DNA of 64,000 nt from Brachycybe producta (lineage: Eukaryota; Arthropoda; Diplopoda; Playtdesmida; Andrognathidae). Made by a program: the position numbers and the translations under genes. Within the stretch, counting starts at the first letter, position 1, and the number at the start of each line of letters is the position of its first letter. This document shows positions 23,708 through 35,426 of the stretch, piece by piece. The stretch lies in contig JAUPFP010000031.1 of the NCBI GenBank assembly GCA_036925085.1, positions 620,001 through 684,000 on the forward strand, given 5' to 3'. The notes beneath the pieces are model-generated. The model saw nothing but the letters and a program-made list of their open reading frames with translations. It ran no database searches and was not told the DNA's origin.

Positions 23708-24901
23708 GGCTTTGGAGGCGTTGTGCTGAAAACTCTGAGCCAATAGGAAAGACCCCCATCTCCCGGAAACCGCTTTATGACGTCACATAACATGCAGCTT
23801 GTAATACCAGACCATTATAGACAATATTATTTACTTTTTGAAAAAATGAAGGTAGTTAACCCCTTTTTTATGACTATCTATCTGTTAGGAAATAAGTATT
23901 TAATAACAGTTTTAAAACGCCAACAACAGCAAAAAACCAAAAATCGCTGTTTTCGAACTGTCATAAAACGATTATTACCGAACAGATAATTCCAAAAAAA
24001 AAAGGTTCACTCAATTTATTCATTAAGTTTCGAAAAGACAATGAGTTTTGTTTAATAAATGCTTACAAAAACCTACATACTTTGTAACCGGTAAATTCGC
24101 TCCTTAGACTTTGCCACGTCCATAGAGATCTAAGGGCATGCCCACGTAGCTCCCCCCTCAACGATCTACATTATACACAACCATATTCTATACCTAAATT
24201 GTCAATTAATGTTAACTTTTTTGTTTTTTCATTTCTTTCTCTTATATTCACTCGTTTCGTATTCCATTATTGTCTTTCGAACTGATTAGTATACTGTGTA
24301 TTATAGTAACCTACAATATGTAGGTAGCACACTTTGTTTGTTTGTTAACCTAATAACCTAATTACGGTCACACTTTATGCAAATGTTGTTAAGTGAAGCT
24401 TTCATTTGCAACAGCTGAACTTGACTTTTAATTGTTGCTTAATTGCACTTGTGCAGCACACTGGCATTGTCCTCATTTGACCTTTTAGAAATAAACTTAT
24501 CCTTCTGGAACCCCTTACCCCACCACGTATACGATTAAAACCTACTAATAACTGCATTCAGTGGGCTATCGGTCGATTGGATCGGCCCAAAAAGTAAGTT
24601 TGCTGGTTTCAGGCATTTTTGTTTTAAATTTTACTCGCTTTGCTCGCTAAAAGTTTGTGCAAAAAAGCAAAAGAAATCGACATTTCTATTGTTGACAAAA
24701 ATGAAAACAGAACCATGTGTAATTTGAATATAAAAATATGCATATCTTAAAAGGGGGTGGAATTTAGGCTTTTTGGGGGGAATTTCTTAATCCTCAATAA
24801 GGACTCAGGACTAAGGAAATAATTTTTGACTGGTCGTTTCTTTCTCCCAGTCCCCCAGTCCCCCCCGCATCTGATGACACAAATTAAACCACTATTATTA
24901 T
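23708..24901 (+). other. Copy 3 3' flank
   Basis: Near-identical to 19794-20964, with TGACGTCA at 23778-23785 and AATAAA near 24055. No independent feature is seen. Confidence 0.5.
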
Positions 24902-25137
24902 GAATATATCTTGTTCTTTTCCCAATTTCTATAGAAAATCTGCAATCTTTATTACGAAATAAAGTATGTTGAACACATTATTTTTATTACTTACGTGACA
25001 ATTCTATACAAATGATTTTCTGCTTTAATTACGAAAAATTTTCAGCCATTAATTAACAATGATTTGATACGTAGTGTCTCGTATACAAAAGGAGAACAAC
25101 TTCAACGTTGGAACTAATTGTTATATTTGTGGCGAAA

Positions 25138-25230
25138 ATGAAGGTTTCAACTTTTTTCTTCATTAAAATCGCCTATTGCTTTAATATTAACTGCACGAAG
25201 TGTTAAGCATATGCCATCACCTGTGAGATG
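25138..25230 (+). pseudogene. Relic first exon upstream of copy 4
   Basis: Third counterpart of the relic exon, with the same start and the same lost frame. Confidence 0.6.
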
Positions 25231-25451
25231 TTTACTAAAAATATCTCAAATCACAATGAATTGAGAGTGTGGCCGTCTTCTACGGGAGACGACACTCTCA
25301 CTGATTTTTTTTTGACTAAGCATTGTCTATCTTTTAATTAATACCCTCCAGTTTGCAAACTGATTAGTGAGAATAACTTGACAAAGCAGAAAGAATCTAA
25401 CTTTGCAGTAAGAAAAAAATACCCATGGTAACAGTAAATTTTTTGGGGTAA

Positions 25452-25749
25452 TGACGTCACAGAGCGATTAAATCAGGTTTTACTGCTTCAAAAACTCTGA
25501 ATTGAATGCAAACATATGTGTTAAACCATGAAATTTAAAATATTACGTTTTGTAAAAGGACAATTCATGCGCCAGTCATGAGAAAAACACCTTTTGCAAT
25601 GCTGGAAAACGTTTGTTCCATCATGAATATATTATCTTAATTGTTCTTGTACTTTTTTACATTTCTTTAGAAAATCTGCATCCTGTATGTAATACAAATG
25701 GTGTATGTTTAACAGATATGTTTTTACATATACACAGTAATATGCAAAT
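25452..25749 (+). promoter_or_regulatory. Copy 4 upstream block without TATA box
   Basis: TGACGTCA (25452-25459) and ATGCAAAT (25742-25749) are present. The segment carrying the CAGCAATTGTGATTGTTCC stretch and TATAAAAA of the other copies is deleted, so the block runs from CCACTTTTTAAG straight into TTATTCGCAATTCAA. Confidence 0.55.
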
Positions 25750-25891
25750 TATTTTTTGTGCTTAATAAAAGATTTTCAGGCATTGTGGTCTTGTATAACA
25801 GGTGAAATGAGGGAATGATAACACATGCTGAATAAAATCCCACTGATTTCCACTTTTTAAGTTATTCGCAATTCAATAAGCTTATCTGAAA

Positions 25892-26886
25892 ATGAAGGTT
25901 TCAACCCTTCTCTTGATTATCTTGGGTTGCTTAACGACATTAGTAAATGAAGTGTTAAGTCTGCCTTCACCTGTGGTATGTTTACTTAAATATAGTTAAC
26001 ATTTATTGAGATAACCAATTTACAGAAAGTTCAAATTTTAAATCAAATTCTCCTTTTTAAATTTGATCCAAACTCTGTTAAATGAGACTTTAAGACAGAC
26101 TTAAAAAGTGCTGCCTCTTGAGAGACAAATTAAAAAGACAAATTTCGAGTAAATTTTAAAAAAAAAATATTCGGTGTTTACTATACATTTTTGTATATTT
26201 TTTGAAAAAAATTTCAGATAATTCCTTTAGTTAATTCAGTGCTAAACGAGACTAATTTGGATGAAGAAACTGACTGCCAAGTGGAGCCATTTCTTTCAGC
26301 CGATTCTTTTGACCACAAATCCAATGAAAAGAATATCAAAAATGGTATGAAAATTAGGAAAAATGAATATTGCCTAAAATATGTTTGAAGCTGATTATCA
26401 TAATTATTATGCAAACAGGAACCGCTATTTCTGTTGTTCCTGGTTTATATCAGGAGGAGCAAGAAATGAAAAACTCAACCGAAGTGAGTTCAACAATGAA
26501 ATCAACTTCGGAATTGTCCACTTTGGTGAGGAAGTCCAACGATGGTCAATTGAAAGTAGGATATCGGAAGTTAAGCAAAAGATCTTCTTCTCGTCCCACA
26601 ACGCCTTATCTTGATCCTGATGAAGCAACACTAGTTGATTCGGATGAAGCAACACTAGTTAATGTACCTGTAGCAAACCGGCCACACCATCGCGGAAACC
26701 CTGACAATTTATCTATTAATATATTGATGATAGATGATATTGATGATAGATGGATTTAAGCGTAAAACATTTAAAGGCATAATAAAAGGCCTAAGACATT
26801 TGCTCTTTAGTTTATTTTTTCTTCTTCCATTGTATGTTATGATTGCGGGTCTTATTGTTATTTGTCCCTGTATATTGTGTGAGTAG
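25892..26886 (+). pseudogene. Array gene copy 4, broken
   Basis: Exons 1 (25892-25975) and 2 (26218-26344) are intact and have normal borders. Exon 3 starts at 26419 and stops early at TAA 26757-26759, after a local GATGATAGAT duplication that shifts the frame, giving 183 residues. The amphipathic and hydrophobic C terminus remains readable in another frame up to TAG 26884-26886. The TATA region is also missing. First exon-3 codon is GGA instead of GAA. Subtype II linker with DEATL repeats. Probably a recent pseudogene, although a truncated secreted form cannot be excluded. Confidence 0.65.
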
Positions 26887-27366
26887 GGCTGGCAAAAGTT
26901 TTGATATATCGATATTTCAATATTTATTTAAAATATCGCGATATTTTAGAACCAAAAAAAACTGTCCTACAAAAGATTAAAGAACTCGCATTAAAAATGA
27001 TTTAGAGCAATAAAAAATTAGCAAGGACTTATATGTGTTTAATTTCTTCACGCTGATCACTTTATATTCCTTTTTAACTCCATGTTATAAATCCCAAAGG
27101 ACCAAAAAATCGTCGAACAAATGTTTGAAGAACTCTCTTTAAAAACGATTTGGAGCAATAACAAAAAAACGAGCACATACATTAATGTATAGGCTTCACA
27201 CTGATTCCATTTCGTAAGCTTAGGAAATGCAGTTATTTTTCTATTAATTTTTATGTGATTTCATACCTGGACACAAACCATTTAAAAACCATTTTAAGTA
27301 AAAAAACGATCGCAGTGCCTACAATCGGAAAAACTGTGAATTAAACGCTGTATTTAGGCTCTTAAG
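26887..27366. repeat. Copy 4 3' flank with inverted ~193-bp repeat pieces
   Basis: TATATCGATATTTCAATATT follows the gene, as after copy 7. Next come blocks such as CTCCATGTTATAAATCCCA, which are the reverse complement of the tandem repeat at 32390-33050. Confidence 0.5.
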
Positions 27367-28990
27367 TTTATGCTTTGTCATTTCAGATGCAAATGCCTGA
27401 GCAAAATTATATTGAACTCCATTTTGGCTTTACATTAGCATCCTTTTTTTTTTTTTTGCTTAATCATGGCCTATATTATATTGACTACTCGCCCCCACCC
27501 GTTTCGCAGTTTGCAAACAAACTTTCTTAGTGTGTACTTAGTTTTAAAAACAAGTTGATGGAGCCGAAAAAATCCAACTTTGCAGTAAGAAAAAAAACTG
27601 CCCAGGGTAACAGTAAATTTACTGGGGTAATGACGTCACTGAGCACTTAAAACAGGTTTTACTGCTTAGTTACTGCTGCAAAAATTCTAATGTGAATGCA
27701 AACATGTGTTAAAGTTTAACCTTTAAATTCAAAACTTCTACTTGTCACAACCTAATTTTCAATTTTGTAATATTTAGGTTAGGCTCTTAAGTTTATGCTT
27801 TGTCATTTCATATGCAAATTCCTGAGCAAAACTATGTTGAACTCCATTTTGGCTTTACATTAGCATACTTTTTTTTGCTTAATATATTAGTGAGACGTTT
27901 GGGCACGCCGCTTTATTTTTATTTTAGCGCTCTTTCGTTTTTTGGGTTTTTATAGCATCACCCTGTATTTTGTTTAGCTTCTGGGCCACTCGGTACTTTT
28001 GGTACCAAGTGACCCAGATTCTATATTTGATATTTTGATCTTGACCTTTTCGTTTCCCCCTCGTTTTTGCTTCCACATGAGTGGATTTATTAATTTTTAA
28101 TTGTTTTGTTTTGGTTTTTCTCTGTTATCCCCTATGTGTGATAACAGAGGATGAGTCAGGGATTTTGGCCAAATAGATCAATCTGTTGATTGGTCTATTT
28201 GGGCCAAAAAGTTAAACTAACCAATTGGAAGTTTGTGCCCTGAGAATCCGACTTCTGGATTCTCAGGGTATAAAAAGGGTTACATTTTTGATATTCGAGA
28301 GAGATTTTAACAAGACCGAACCTATGCCCAATTTTGGCTAGGTTCATAGATTTATTTTTGAAAGTTACTATTTTTTTTCAAAGTGTTGTGTTCTAAAATC
28401 AGTTAATCGTTCACTTTTATATTTTTACTGGAATAAAACTTCCGATTTTATATTTTAAACTAAACCAGTGGTGTTGTGTTATTCTTTTTGGCGTAGGAAT
28501 ATTTCTCAACGCGATTCTCATCATTACAGTGCAGTTCTTCACCCTTTTGGATACAACTCGACTCCAATCAGGTGCAAACCTGCAACGTAAGAGTATATTT
28601 CACACTATTTTCAGGGCAAATTTACGGACAAAAGTCCGAGAGATACAGAGATTAAAGATCCTCAAGACTGTGAAGTCTTTTAACCAGAGATTAGTGAGGA
28701 CACTAAATAGACATTATATTGGTCTAGTCCTCCCGGGCCAGTAGAATTAGTGACTTAGCCACTCACTATGAATTCGAGTGTAAACTCGCTCGTATTAACT
28801 TAAAAGAGCAGATTCTACTAGTGGAAAAAGGTCCGTCACATTATTATACTCGTATATTATTATATTATATTGAATTACTATATTATGTTGACTATACTCG
28901 CCTCAACTGTTTCACAGTTTGCAAACAAAAAAAATTGCCCATGGTAACAGTAGATTTACTGGAGTAATGACGTCACTGAGCAGTTAAAAC
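27367..28990 (+). repeat. Duplicated upstream block of copy 5, split by an LTR
   Basis: Sequence from TTTGGCTTTACATTAGCAT to the CRE region and AAACAGGTTTTACTGCTTAG occurs twice (about 27420-27760 and 27850-29030). TGACGTCA is at 27631-27638 and again at 28968-28975. The second copy is interrupted by an LTR-like insertion. Confidence 0.55.
27891..28840 (+). mobile_element. Solo-LTR-like element
   Basis: About 950 bp inserted in the second copy of the duplicated upstream block. It starts TGAGACG and ends CGTCACA. Inside are TATAAAAAGG (28271) and later GGAATAAAAC (28430), in LTR order. If the ends are set one base outward and inward, ATTA flanks both sides. No long protein is encoded; the frame at 28529-28744 is not convincing. 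Superfamily unknown. Confidence 0.5.
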
Positions 28991-29284
28991 AGGTTTTACT
29001 GCTTAGTTACTGCTGCAAAAATTCTAATGTAAATGCAAACATGTGTTAAAGTTTAACCTTTAAATTCAAAACTTCTACTTGTCACCACCTCCTTTTCAAT
29101 TTTGTAACGTTTATGTTAATATCGAAAGTATTACGTTTTTTTACGTCACTTCATGCGCCAGTCATGGCGGAAACAACTTTTGTAAAGCAGGAAAATGTTA
29201 ACAAATTTTGTTCTTTAGAAAATCTGCATCCTGTAGCTAATACAAATGGTGTATGCTTAACAGGGTTTTCTTTACGTTTATAAA

Positions 29285-29465
29285 ATGCAAATGACTTTCC
29301 TGTGCTTTACAAAAGATTGTCAGCCATTGTGGTCTTGTAGAAAAGGCGAAATAAGGGATGGATCACACGTGTACACATAATGAAATTTTACTGAATTTCT
29401 CTTTTTTTTTTGCTTTTATTTCAGCACGTGTGATTGTTCCCTACTGTTAGCTTTATGTATGAAAG
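29285..29465 (+). promoter_or_regulatory. Copy 5 promoter block
   Basis: The octamer ATGCAAAT is at 29285-29292. The TATA position carries the variant TATGAAAG (29458-29465), also 63 bp before the ATG. Two CRE palindromes lie further upstream. Confidence 0.45.
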
Positions 29466-29520
29466 CAGCTTCAAATTTGTAAGTAGTATGTTATTCGCAA
29501 TTTAATAAGCTTATCTGAAA

Positions 29521-30535
29521 ATGAAGGTTTCAACCCTTCTCTTGATTATCTTGGGTTGCTTAACGACATTAGTAAATGAAGTGTTAAGTCTGCCTTCACC
29601 TGTGGTATGTTTACTTAAATATAGTTAACATTTATTAAAGATAACCACTTTGCAAAAAGTTCCAATTTTAAATCAAATTCTCCTTTTTAAATTTGATCCA
29701 AACTCTGTTAAATGAGACTTTAAGACAGACTTAAAAAGTGCTGCCTCTTGAGAGACAAATTCCAAAGACAAATTTCGAGAATTCCTTTTTTTAAAAAAAA
29801 TATTCAGTGTTTATTATACATTTTTTGTATATTTTTTGAAAAAAAAAATAAAGCTATTCCCTTCAGTTCATTCTGCCCTAAACGAGACTAATTTGGATGA
29901 AGAAACTGACTGCCAAGTGGAACCATTTCTTTCAGCTGATTCTTTTGAACACAAATCCAATGAAACGAATACCAAAAATGGTATGAAAATTAGGAAAAAT
30001 GAATAATATATGTTTGAAGCTGATTATCATAATTATTATGCGAACAGAAACCGCTATTTCTGTTGTTCCTGGTTTATATCAGGAGGAGCAGGAAATGAAA
30101 AACTCAACCGAAGTGAGTTCAACAATGAAAGCAACTTCGGAATTGTCCACTTTGGTGATGAAGTCCAACGATGGTCAATTGAAAGTAGGATATCGGAAGT
30201 TACGCAAAAGATCGTCTTCTCGTCCCACAATGTCTTATGTTGATCCTGATGAAGCAACACTAATTGATCCTGCTGAAACAACACAATTCGATCCTGATGA
30301 AGCAACACTAGTCAATGTACCTGTAGCAGCACCTGGTCGCAGAAGACTTGACAGTTCCTCTCTTGATATTGGAGACCAGTTTCACATGATGGTGGATCGA
30401 TTTAAGGAAAAAACCTTTGGAGGTGTAGTGAAAGCTCTAGGACATATTTTTTATAGTTTATTTTTTATTCTTCCATTTTATGTTCTTTTTGCTGTTTTTT
30501 TTCTTATATGTGTTTGTCCATGTTTGTTGTGTTAG
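29521..30535 (+). CDS. Array gene copy 5: orphan secreted/membrane protein
   Basis: Exons are 29521-29604, 29854-29980 and 30048-30535 (TAG), giving 232 residues. Introns are short because the family A MITE is absent. Subtype II linker has three tandem DPDEATL-like units (DEATLI, AETTQF, DEATLV) before NVPVAAPGRRR. The amphipathic helix is changed (FKEKTFGGVVKALG), and the hydrophobic segment ends in a Cys-rich tail (CVCPCLLC). Another frame is open at 30010-30243 but is not shared by the other copies. Function unknown. Confidence 0.7.
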
Positions 30536-32160
30536 GTTTTTACTTATAAATCGTGCTTTTAGGGAGGCGTTAGTAGCACTGCGTGTCTTCACGCCATGGC
30601 CACGCATATTGAGTTGTATGCTGAACAAAACAATTAAAGAAGCGAATTTACCCGGGCCGTACGGGTATGTAGTTTTTTAAAAGCATTTATTAAACAAAAC
30701 TGATTGTCTTTTCGAAACTTGATGAATAAATGGACCGAGTGAACCCTCTCTTGTGACAATCTGTTTGGTAATAATCATTTTATGACAGTTTGAAAATGAC
30801 GATTTTTGGTTTTTGCTGTTATTGACGTTTTAAAACTGTTATTAAATAATTATTACCGAACAGATCGTCACAAAAAAAGGTTCACTCTCTTAATTTTTTT
30901 TTATTAAGTTTCGAAATAACGAAGAGTTTTGTTTATCAAATGCTTTTTTAAAAACTACATACTTGTCCCGGTTAAGTCGGTTCTTAGTCCCTTAGCCACA
31001 TCCATAGATATCTAAGGGAATGGAGTGGCCATCTAGTGGCATTATTTGTAATTAATTCTAATAAAAATCTACTGGACTAATGGTCACACCTTAAGTAAAC
31101 ATTGTTAAGTGTGTGGTGTTTGCAACCTTAGACCATGTAGGGGATACACTAAGACTGGCCAGTGTGCTCAGCGGAATACAGTTGTTTGCCCAGCCCTTTT
31201 ACGAGGAACGGCAACTAGCTGATCCAGTTTTTAAAAATAATTCAAAATGCCGGATTTTGAGCTCTTATGTTAAACTCCAAAAGTACGTGTCGCTCGTAAG
31301 CAAAAACATCCAATTAAAATACCCTTAAAAATAGATCTACATAAAATTCATTTTAAAAAACCACAAGTAAACCACAGTGAAGCCAACAACACATTGGCGC
31401 ACGTATTAAATTTTTTCTAGTTTTTTAAACTAGTATCATTGTACATGTCCTTATATTAATTCCAATGTTGAGTGTCGCAACTAGGAATTGTGTGCCCAGA
31501 GAGACTACATTACTGTGAACGCCCCTTACCTTTCTAAAGGCTACTCACACAAATTTGAATAGTTTCGATAGTGTGAATAAATGTGAATTTTTAGGCTTTT
31601 GCAAGTGTTAGCTTAAAATCAAAAACAATACTCTATTCTCTTTAGTATAGGTATTGCTTATAGCAGTGTACAACTTTTTGTAGATTTTGCAAATTGCACG
31701 ACGGGTTTACCAGTGTGAATAATTTGTACACTACATGAAAACTTCTAAATTAATGTGCAAAACAGGAAAATAGTGGGGGAAAAAAGTAGAATTTCAAGTC
31801 TCTTTTAATTTCTAAACATTTGACCCCCCTGTTTGTTGGCGCCCGGAGATTAACTTTCTCCCGTCCTCCTCCTCGTTGTTGTGCCACTGCCAATGTTACT
31901 GTTGTGTTCAGAATGTTATTTTATCACAATAATTCATCAATGTGAAACGTTCATTAGTGCGTCTATAATTATGAAATGGTCATTTTTTAGTTTTTATTTT
32001 TTTAATTTTTAATTTTTTAAGAAAAAAATTTCTGCTTAGCAGAAAGTTTATAATAGAAGATGCTCTCTTTATGTTGAAAATTTCAGGCGAATTCATCAAC
32101 TGTAACTCGAGGTATAACTAATTTCTACGATGAAACACACTGTATAGTATGATGTTAAAC
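30536..32160 (+). other. Copy 5 3' flank
   Basis: Noncoding sequence with a diverged form of the array 3' block (AACAGATCGTCACAAAAAAAG). A half MITE of family C is near 31150-31225 (CAGCGGAATACAGTTGTTTG), followed by AT-rich sequence. The whole region is duplicated at 36866-38530. Confidence 0.5.
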
Positions 32161-32389
32161 CTTTAAATTCAAAACTTCTATTTATCTCCACCTTCTTTTC
32201 AATTTTGTAACATTTATTCTAATATGGAAAGCATTACGTTTCGTAACTTATGTAAAGCAGGAAATGTTAAAAAATTTTGTTCAATCATGAACAGAATATT
32301 TTATCTTAAGAGCCTAGATATAGCACTTATTTCAAAATTTCTCCAAATGTAGGCGCTGCGATCGTTGTTGATTGAAAAACGGTTTTTAA

Positions 32390-33050
32390 CGTTTTTTCTC
32401 CCAGTTCGAAGTCACATAATAATTAATAGAAAAATAATTTCGCGTGCTAACCTTATAAAAAGAAAACATTGTGAAGCCAGTAGATTAATGCACGTAATAA
32501 TTATTTTGTTATTGTTCTGAGTTGTTTTTAACGGGAGTTCTTCAAATGTTTGGGTGACGGTTTTTTGTTCCTATGGGACTTAACATGGAATTAAAAAAAC
32601 GTAAGATTTTAAATGTTATTTAAAAATAGAAAGCCCTTTTAAAATTTAGAAAAAAGAATAATCCTGAAGGCAATAAACACGTGTAAGTACGTGCTAATTT
32701 TTCTGATTGCTCTAAATCATTTTTAATGAGAGTTCTCTTAACTTTTGTTGGACGGTGTTTTAATCCTATGGGACTTAACATGGAGTTCAAAAACGTACGA
32801 TTTTAAACGTTATTAAAATATAGAAAGACCTTTTCAAAATTTATAAAAAGTAAACATCGTGAAGCCAATACATGAAAGTAGGTGCTAATTATTTTGTTAT
32901 TGTTCTAAATCGTTTTTAACGAGAGTTTTTCAAATGTTTGTGGGACAGTTTTTGATCCAATGGGATTTAACATGGGGTTAAAAAACGAACGACTTTGAAC
33001 GTTGTTTAAAAATAGAAGGACCTTTTCAAAAATTATATAAATCGAGCACG
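32390..33050. repeat. ~193-bp tandem repeat, three units
   Basis: Three units each contain GTGAAGCCAAT...GTGCTAATTATTTTGTTATTG, TTTTTAACGAGAGTT and TATGGGACTTAACATGG. The last motif falls near 32575, 32770 and 32962. Confidence 0.65.
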
Positions 33051-33315
33051 TGAAGAACAATACTTTTTATTGCATTTTGAGCTTTACTGTATTTTAATTG
33101 AGCGATTGCGAGGCGATTTCTTGCAGTTTTAGTGACACCATATAAGAACACTCATTTGTTTCGTTGTCGTCTGCTCAAAACAACAAGATGGACGACGTGG
33201 ATCTAGGCTCTGAATTGTTCTTGTACTTTTTTATATTTCTTAGATTTAGAAAATCCACATCCTGTACGTAATACAAATGGTAAATGTTTCACAGGTTTTT
33301 TTTATAGTATATAAT

Positions 33316-33495
33316 ATGCAAATGACTTTCCTGTGCTTTACAAAAGGTTGTCAGCCATTGTGTTCTTGTAGGAAAGGCGAAATAAGGGAAGGACCACATG
33401 TGCACACATAATAAAATTTTACTGAATTTCACTTTTTCTGCTGTTTTTTTCAGCTCGTGTGATTGTTCCCTTACTGTTAGCTTTATGTATGAAAG
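33316..33495 (+). promoter_or_regulatory. Copy 6 promoter block
   Basis: The octamer ATGCAAAT is at 33316-33323, and the variant TATGAAAG at 33488-33495 is 63 bp before the ATG. No CRE palindrome is found close upstream. Confidence 0.45.
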
Positions 33496-33550
33496 CAGCT
33501 TCAAATTTGTAAGTCGTAAGTTATTCGCAATTCAATAAGCTCATCTGAAA

Positions 33551-35109
33551 ATGAAGGTTTCAACTTTTCTCTTCATTATCTTCGGTTGCTTAACGACATT
33601 AGTAAATGAAGTGTTAAACCTGGCATCGCCTGTGGTATGTTTACTTAAATATAGTTAACATTTTATTAAGATAACCACTTTGCACTTCAAGTGAAAATTT
33701 AAAATCCTTTTTTAACACGAAAAAAGAAGCTGTTTGCTTAAGCTGAAACTCGTTTGTAACCATGGGCCACTCAGACCTTTTTAGTTCGGCTCATGGGCCA
33801 GGCCTGATTTGCAAAGCGTGCTAAGTTTTAGAGCTAAAAATCAGGTTTCTGGTTTAATTGCAAGGGGAAGGATCATTGAAAAAGTGTAGAATACGGTGAG
33901 TTATTTAAAGTTTAGTGTAATTTATTTTAAATATAGTGGAAATCAAAATTAAAATAAATTGATTAGACGTCGTTCGACCTGACAACTGGGCTCTCTTTTC
34001 ATCAACCAAATGGTCATGCAATGTTTGGGGAAAAACTTCGAGCAGTCGCTACTTTTAACAATGAAACTAAATGAGAATCTGGTTCAATCATATCTGTGCA
34101 CCTATTCCTCTCCACAGTTTTCATAAAAAACTGTTCACATGTTGTATGTCGTTACGAATATTGACAGAACCCAAGCAACCAGATAAAAAAAAAATATTTG
34201 GATAGACTATTTGTCACGGTTAACAAATTGGTAAAATTCGCTGGGGTCGTTGTTGCAGTCTTCAAATTTTTGTTTACATTTTTTAATTTTTTTTTAAGTG
34301 TCTGTGGGCCACACAGGAGGTTACTGTGGGCCACATCTGACCACTGTAATAGAGTATATTAACTTCAAACTGAATACATCTAAATTCTAGTGACAAATTT
34401 CGAGTATATTTTTAAAAAAAATATTCATTTTTGTATATTTTCTTTTTTTAAAAAAAATCAAGCTAATTCCTTCAGTTCATTCTGTGCTAAACGAGACTAT
34501 TTTGGATGAAGAAACTGACTGCCAAGTGGAACCATTCCTTTCAGCTGATTCTTTTGACCACAAATCCAATGAAAAGAATATCAAAAATGGTATGAACATT
34601 AGGAAAAATGATATGTTTAAAAGCTGATTATCATAATTATTATGCAAACAGAAACCGCTATTGATGTTGTTCCTGGTTTATATCAGGAGGAGCAAGAAAT
34701 GAAAAACTCAACCGAAGTTAGTTCAACAATGAAAGCAACTTCGGAATTGTCCACTTTGGTGAGGAAGTCCAACGATGGTCAATTGAAAGTAGGATATCGG
34801 AAGTTAAGTAGAAGATCGTCTTCTCGTCCCACAACGCCTTATTTTGATCCTGATGAAGCAACACTAGTTAATGTACCTGTAGCAGCACCCGGTCGCAAAA
34901 AACTTGAGACTTTCTCTTATAATGTTATAGACCACTTTCACTTGATGGTGAATGGATTTAAGGAAAAAACCTTTAAAGGCGCAATGAAAGGCCTAGGACA
35001 TATCTTCTATAGTTTATTTGTTCTTCTTCCAATGTATGCTTTGTTTGTGGCTTGTTTGGTTATCATTCCATGTGTATTGTGTGAGCTTTTGGAAGATTTG
35101 TGCCGATAA
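33551..35109 (+). CDS. Array gene copy 6: orphan secreted/membrane protein
   Basis: Exons are 33551-33634, 34463-34589 and 34652-35109 (TAA), giving 222 residues. Signal peptide MKVSTFLFIIFGCLTTLVNE. Subtype II linker with a single DPDEATL unit, then NVPVAAPGRKK. FKEKTFKGAMKGLG is intact. The hydrophobic stretch FVLLPMYALFVACLVIIPC is followed by the tail ELLEDLCR. Intron 1 carries a hAT-like insertion. Function unknown. Confidence 0.7.
33744..34350. mobile_element. hAT-like insertion in copy 6 intron 1, left end lost
   Basis: Starts within AAACTCGTTTGTAACCATG and ends GTGGGCCACATCTGACCACTG, matching the element at 39414-39591. It lacks the CAGTGGTCTC terminus and is longer inside. Confidence 0.55.
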
Positions 35110-35426
35110 CTTTGAGCCAATAGGAAAGACACCCCCCCCCCCTCTCCAAACCGCTTTATGATGTCAAAAAAACATGCAGCTTGTAATACAAAATGGTTCA
35201 GATCATTGCATTCAATGTTATTTACTTTCAAAATTAGCACTTTTGAAATATTTTCAAGTTGTAAAACAACATCAAATGTTTTCTATTGATGCCTTGTATT
35301 CTAGAATATTTATTAAATTATTATAATCTACTGTAACAATAATTTAATTTTTTTCTTCACATATAACACAATATCATGTTTTCCATTGAAATATTTTATT
35401 ATATATTATATTTCAATATTAATATA
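35110..35426 (+). other. Copy 6 3' flank
   Basis: CCAATAGGAAAGACACC, a C-run, and then TTGTAATACAAAATGGTTCAG. The same flank reappears in diverged form at 41964-42240 after the broken exon-3 remnant. Confidence 0.5.

Larger units (their letters stand above)
20965..24901 (+). repeat. Array unit containing copy 3 (~3.9 kb)
   Basis: A tandem duplicate of 17270-20964, with near identity in exons, introns and flanks. Confidence 0.75.

Noticed and set aside
30010-30243. Second open frame over exon 3 (starting MFEADYHNYY) in copies 4 and 5
   Set aside because: It is closed by stops in the other copies (for example CGCTATTGA in 6 and 7, TTCTGA in 1), while the main frame stays open in all but copy 4, so it is a shadow.
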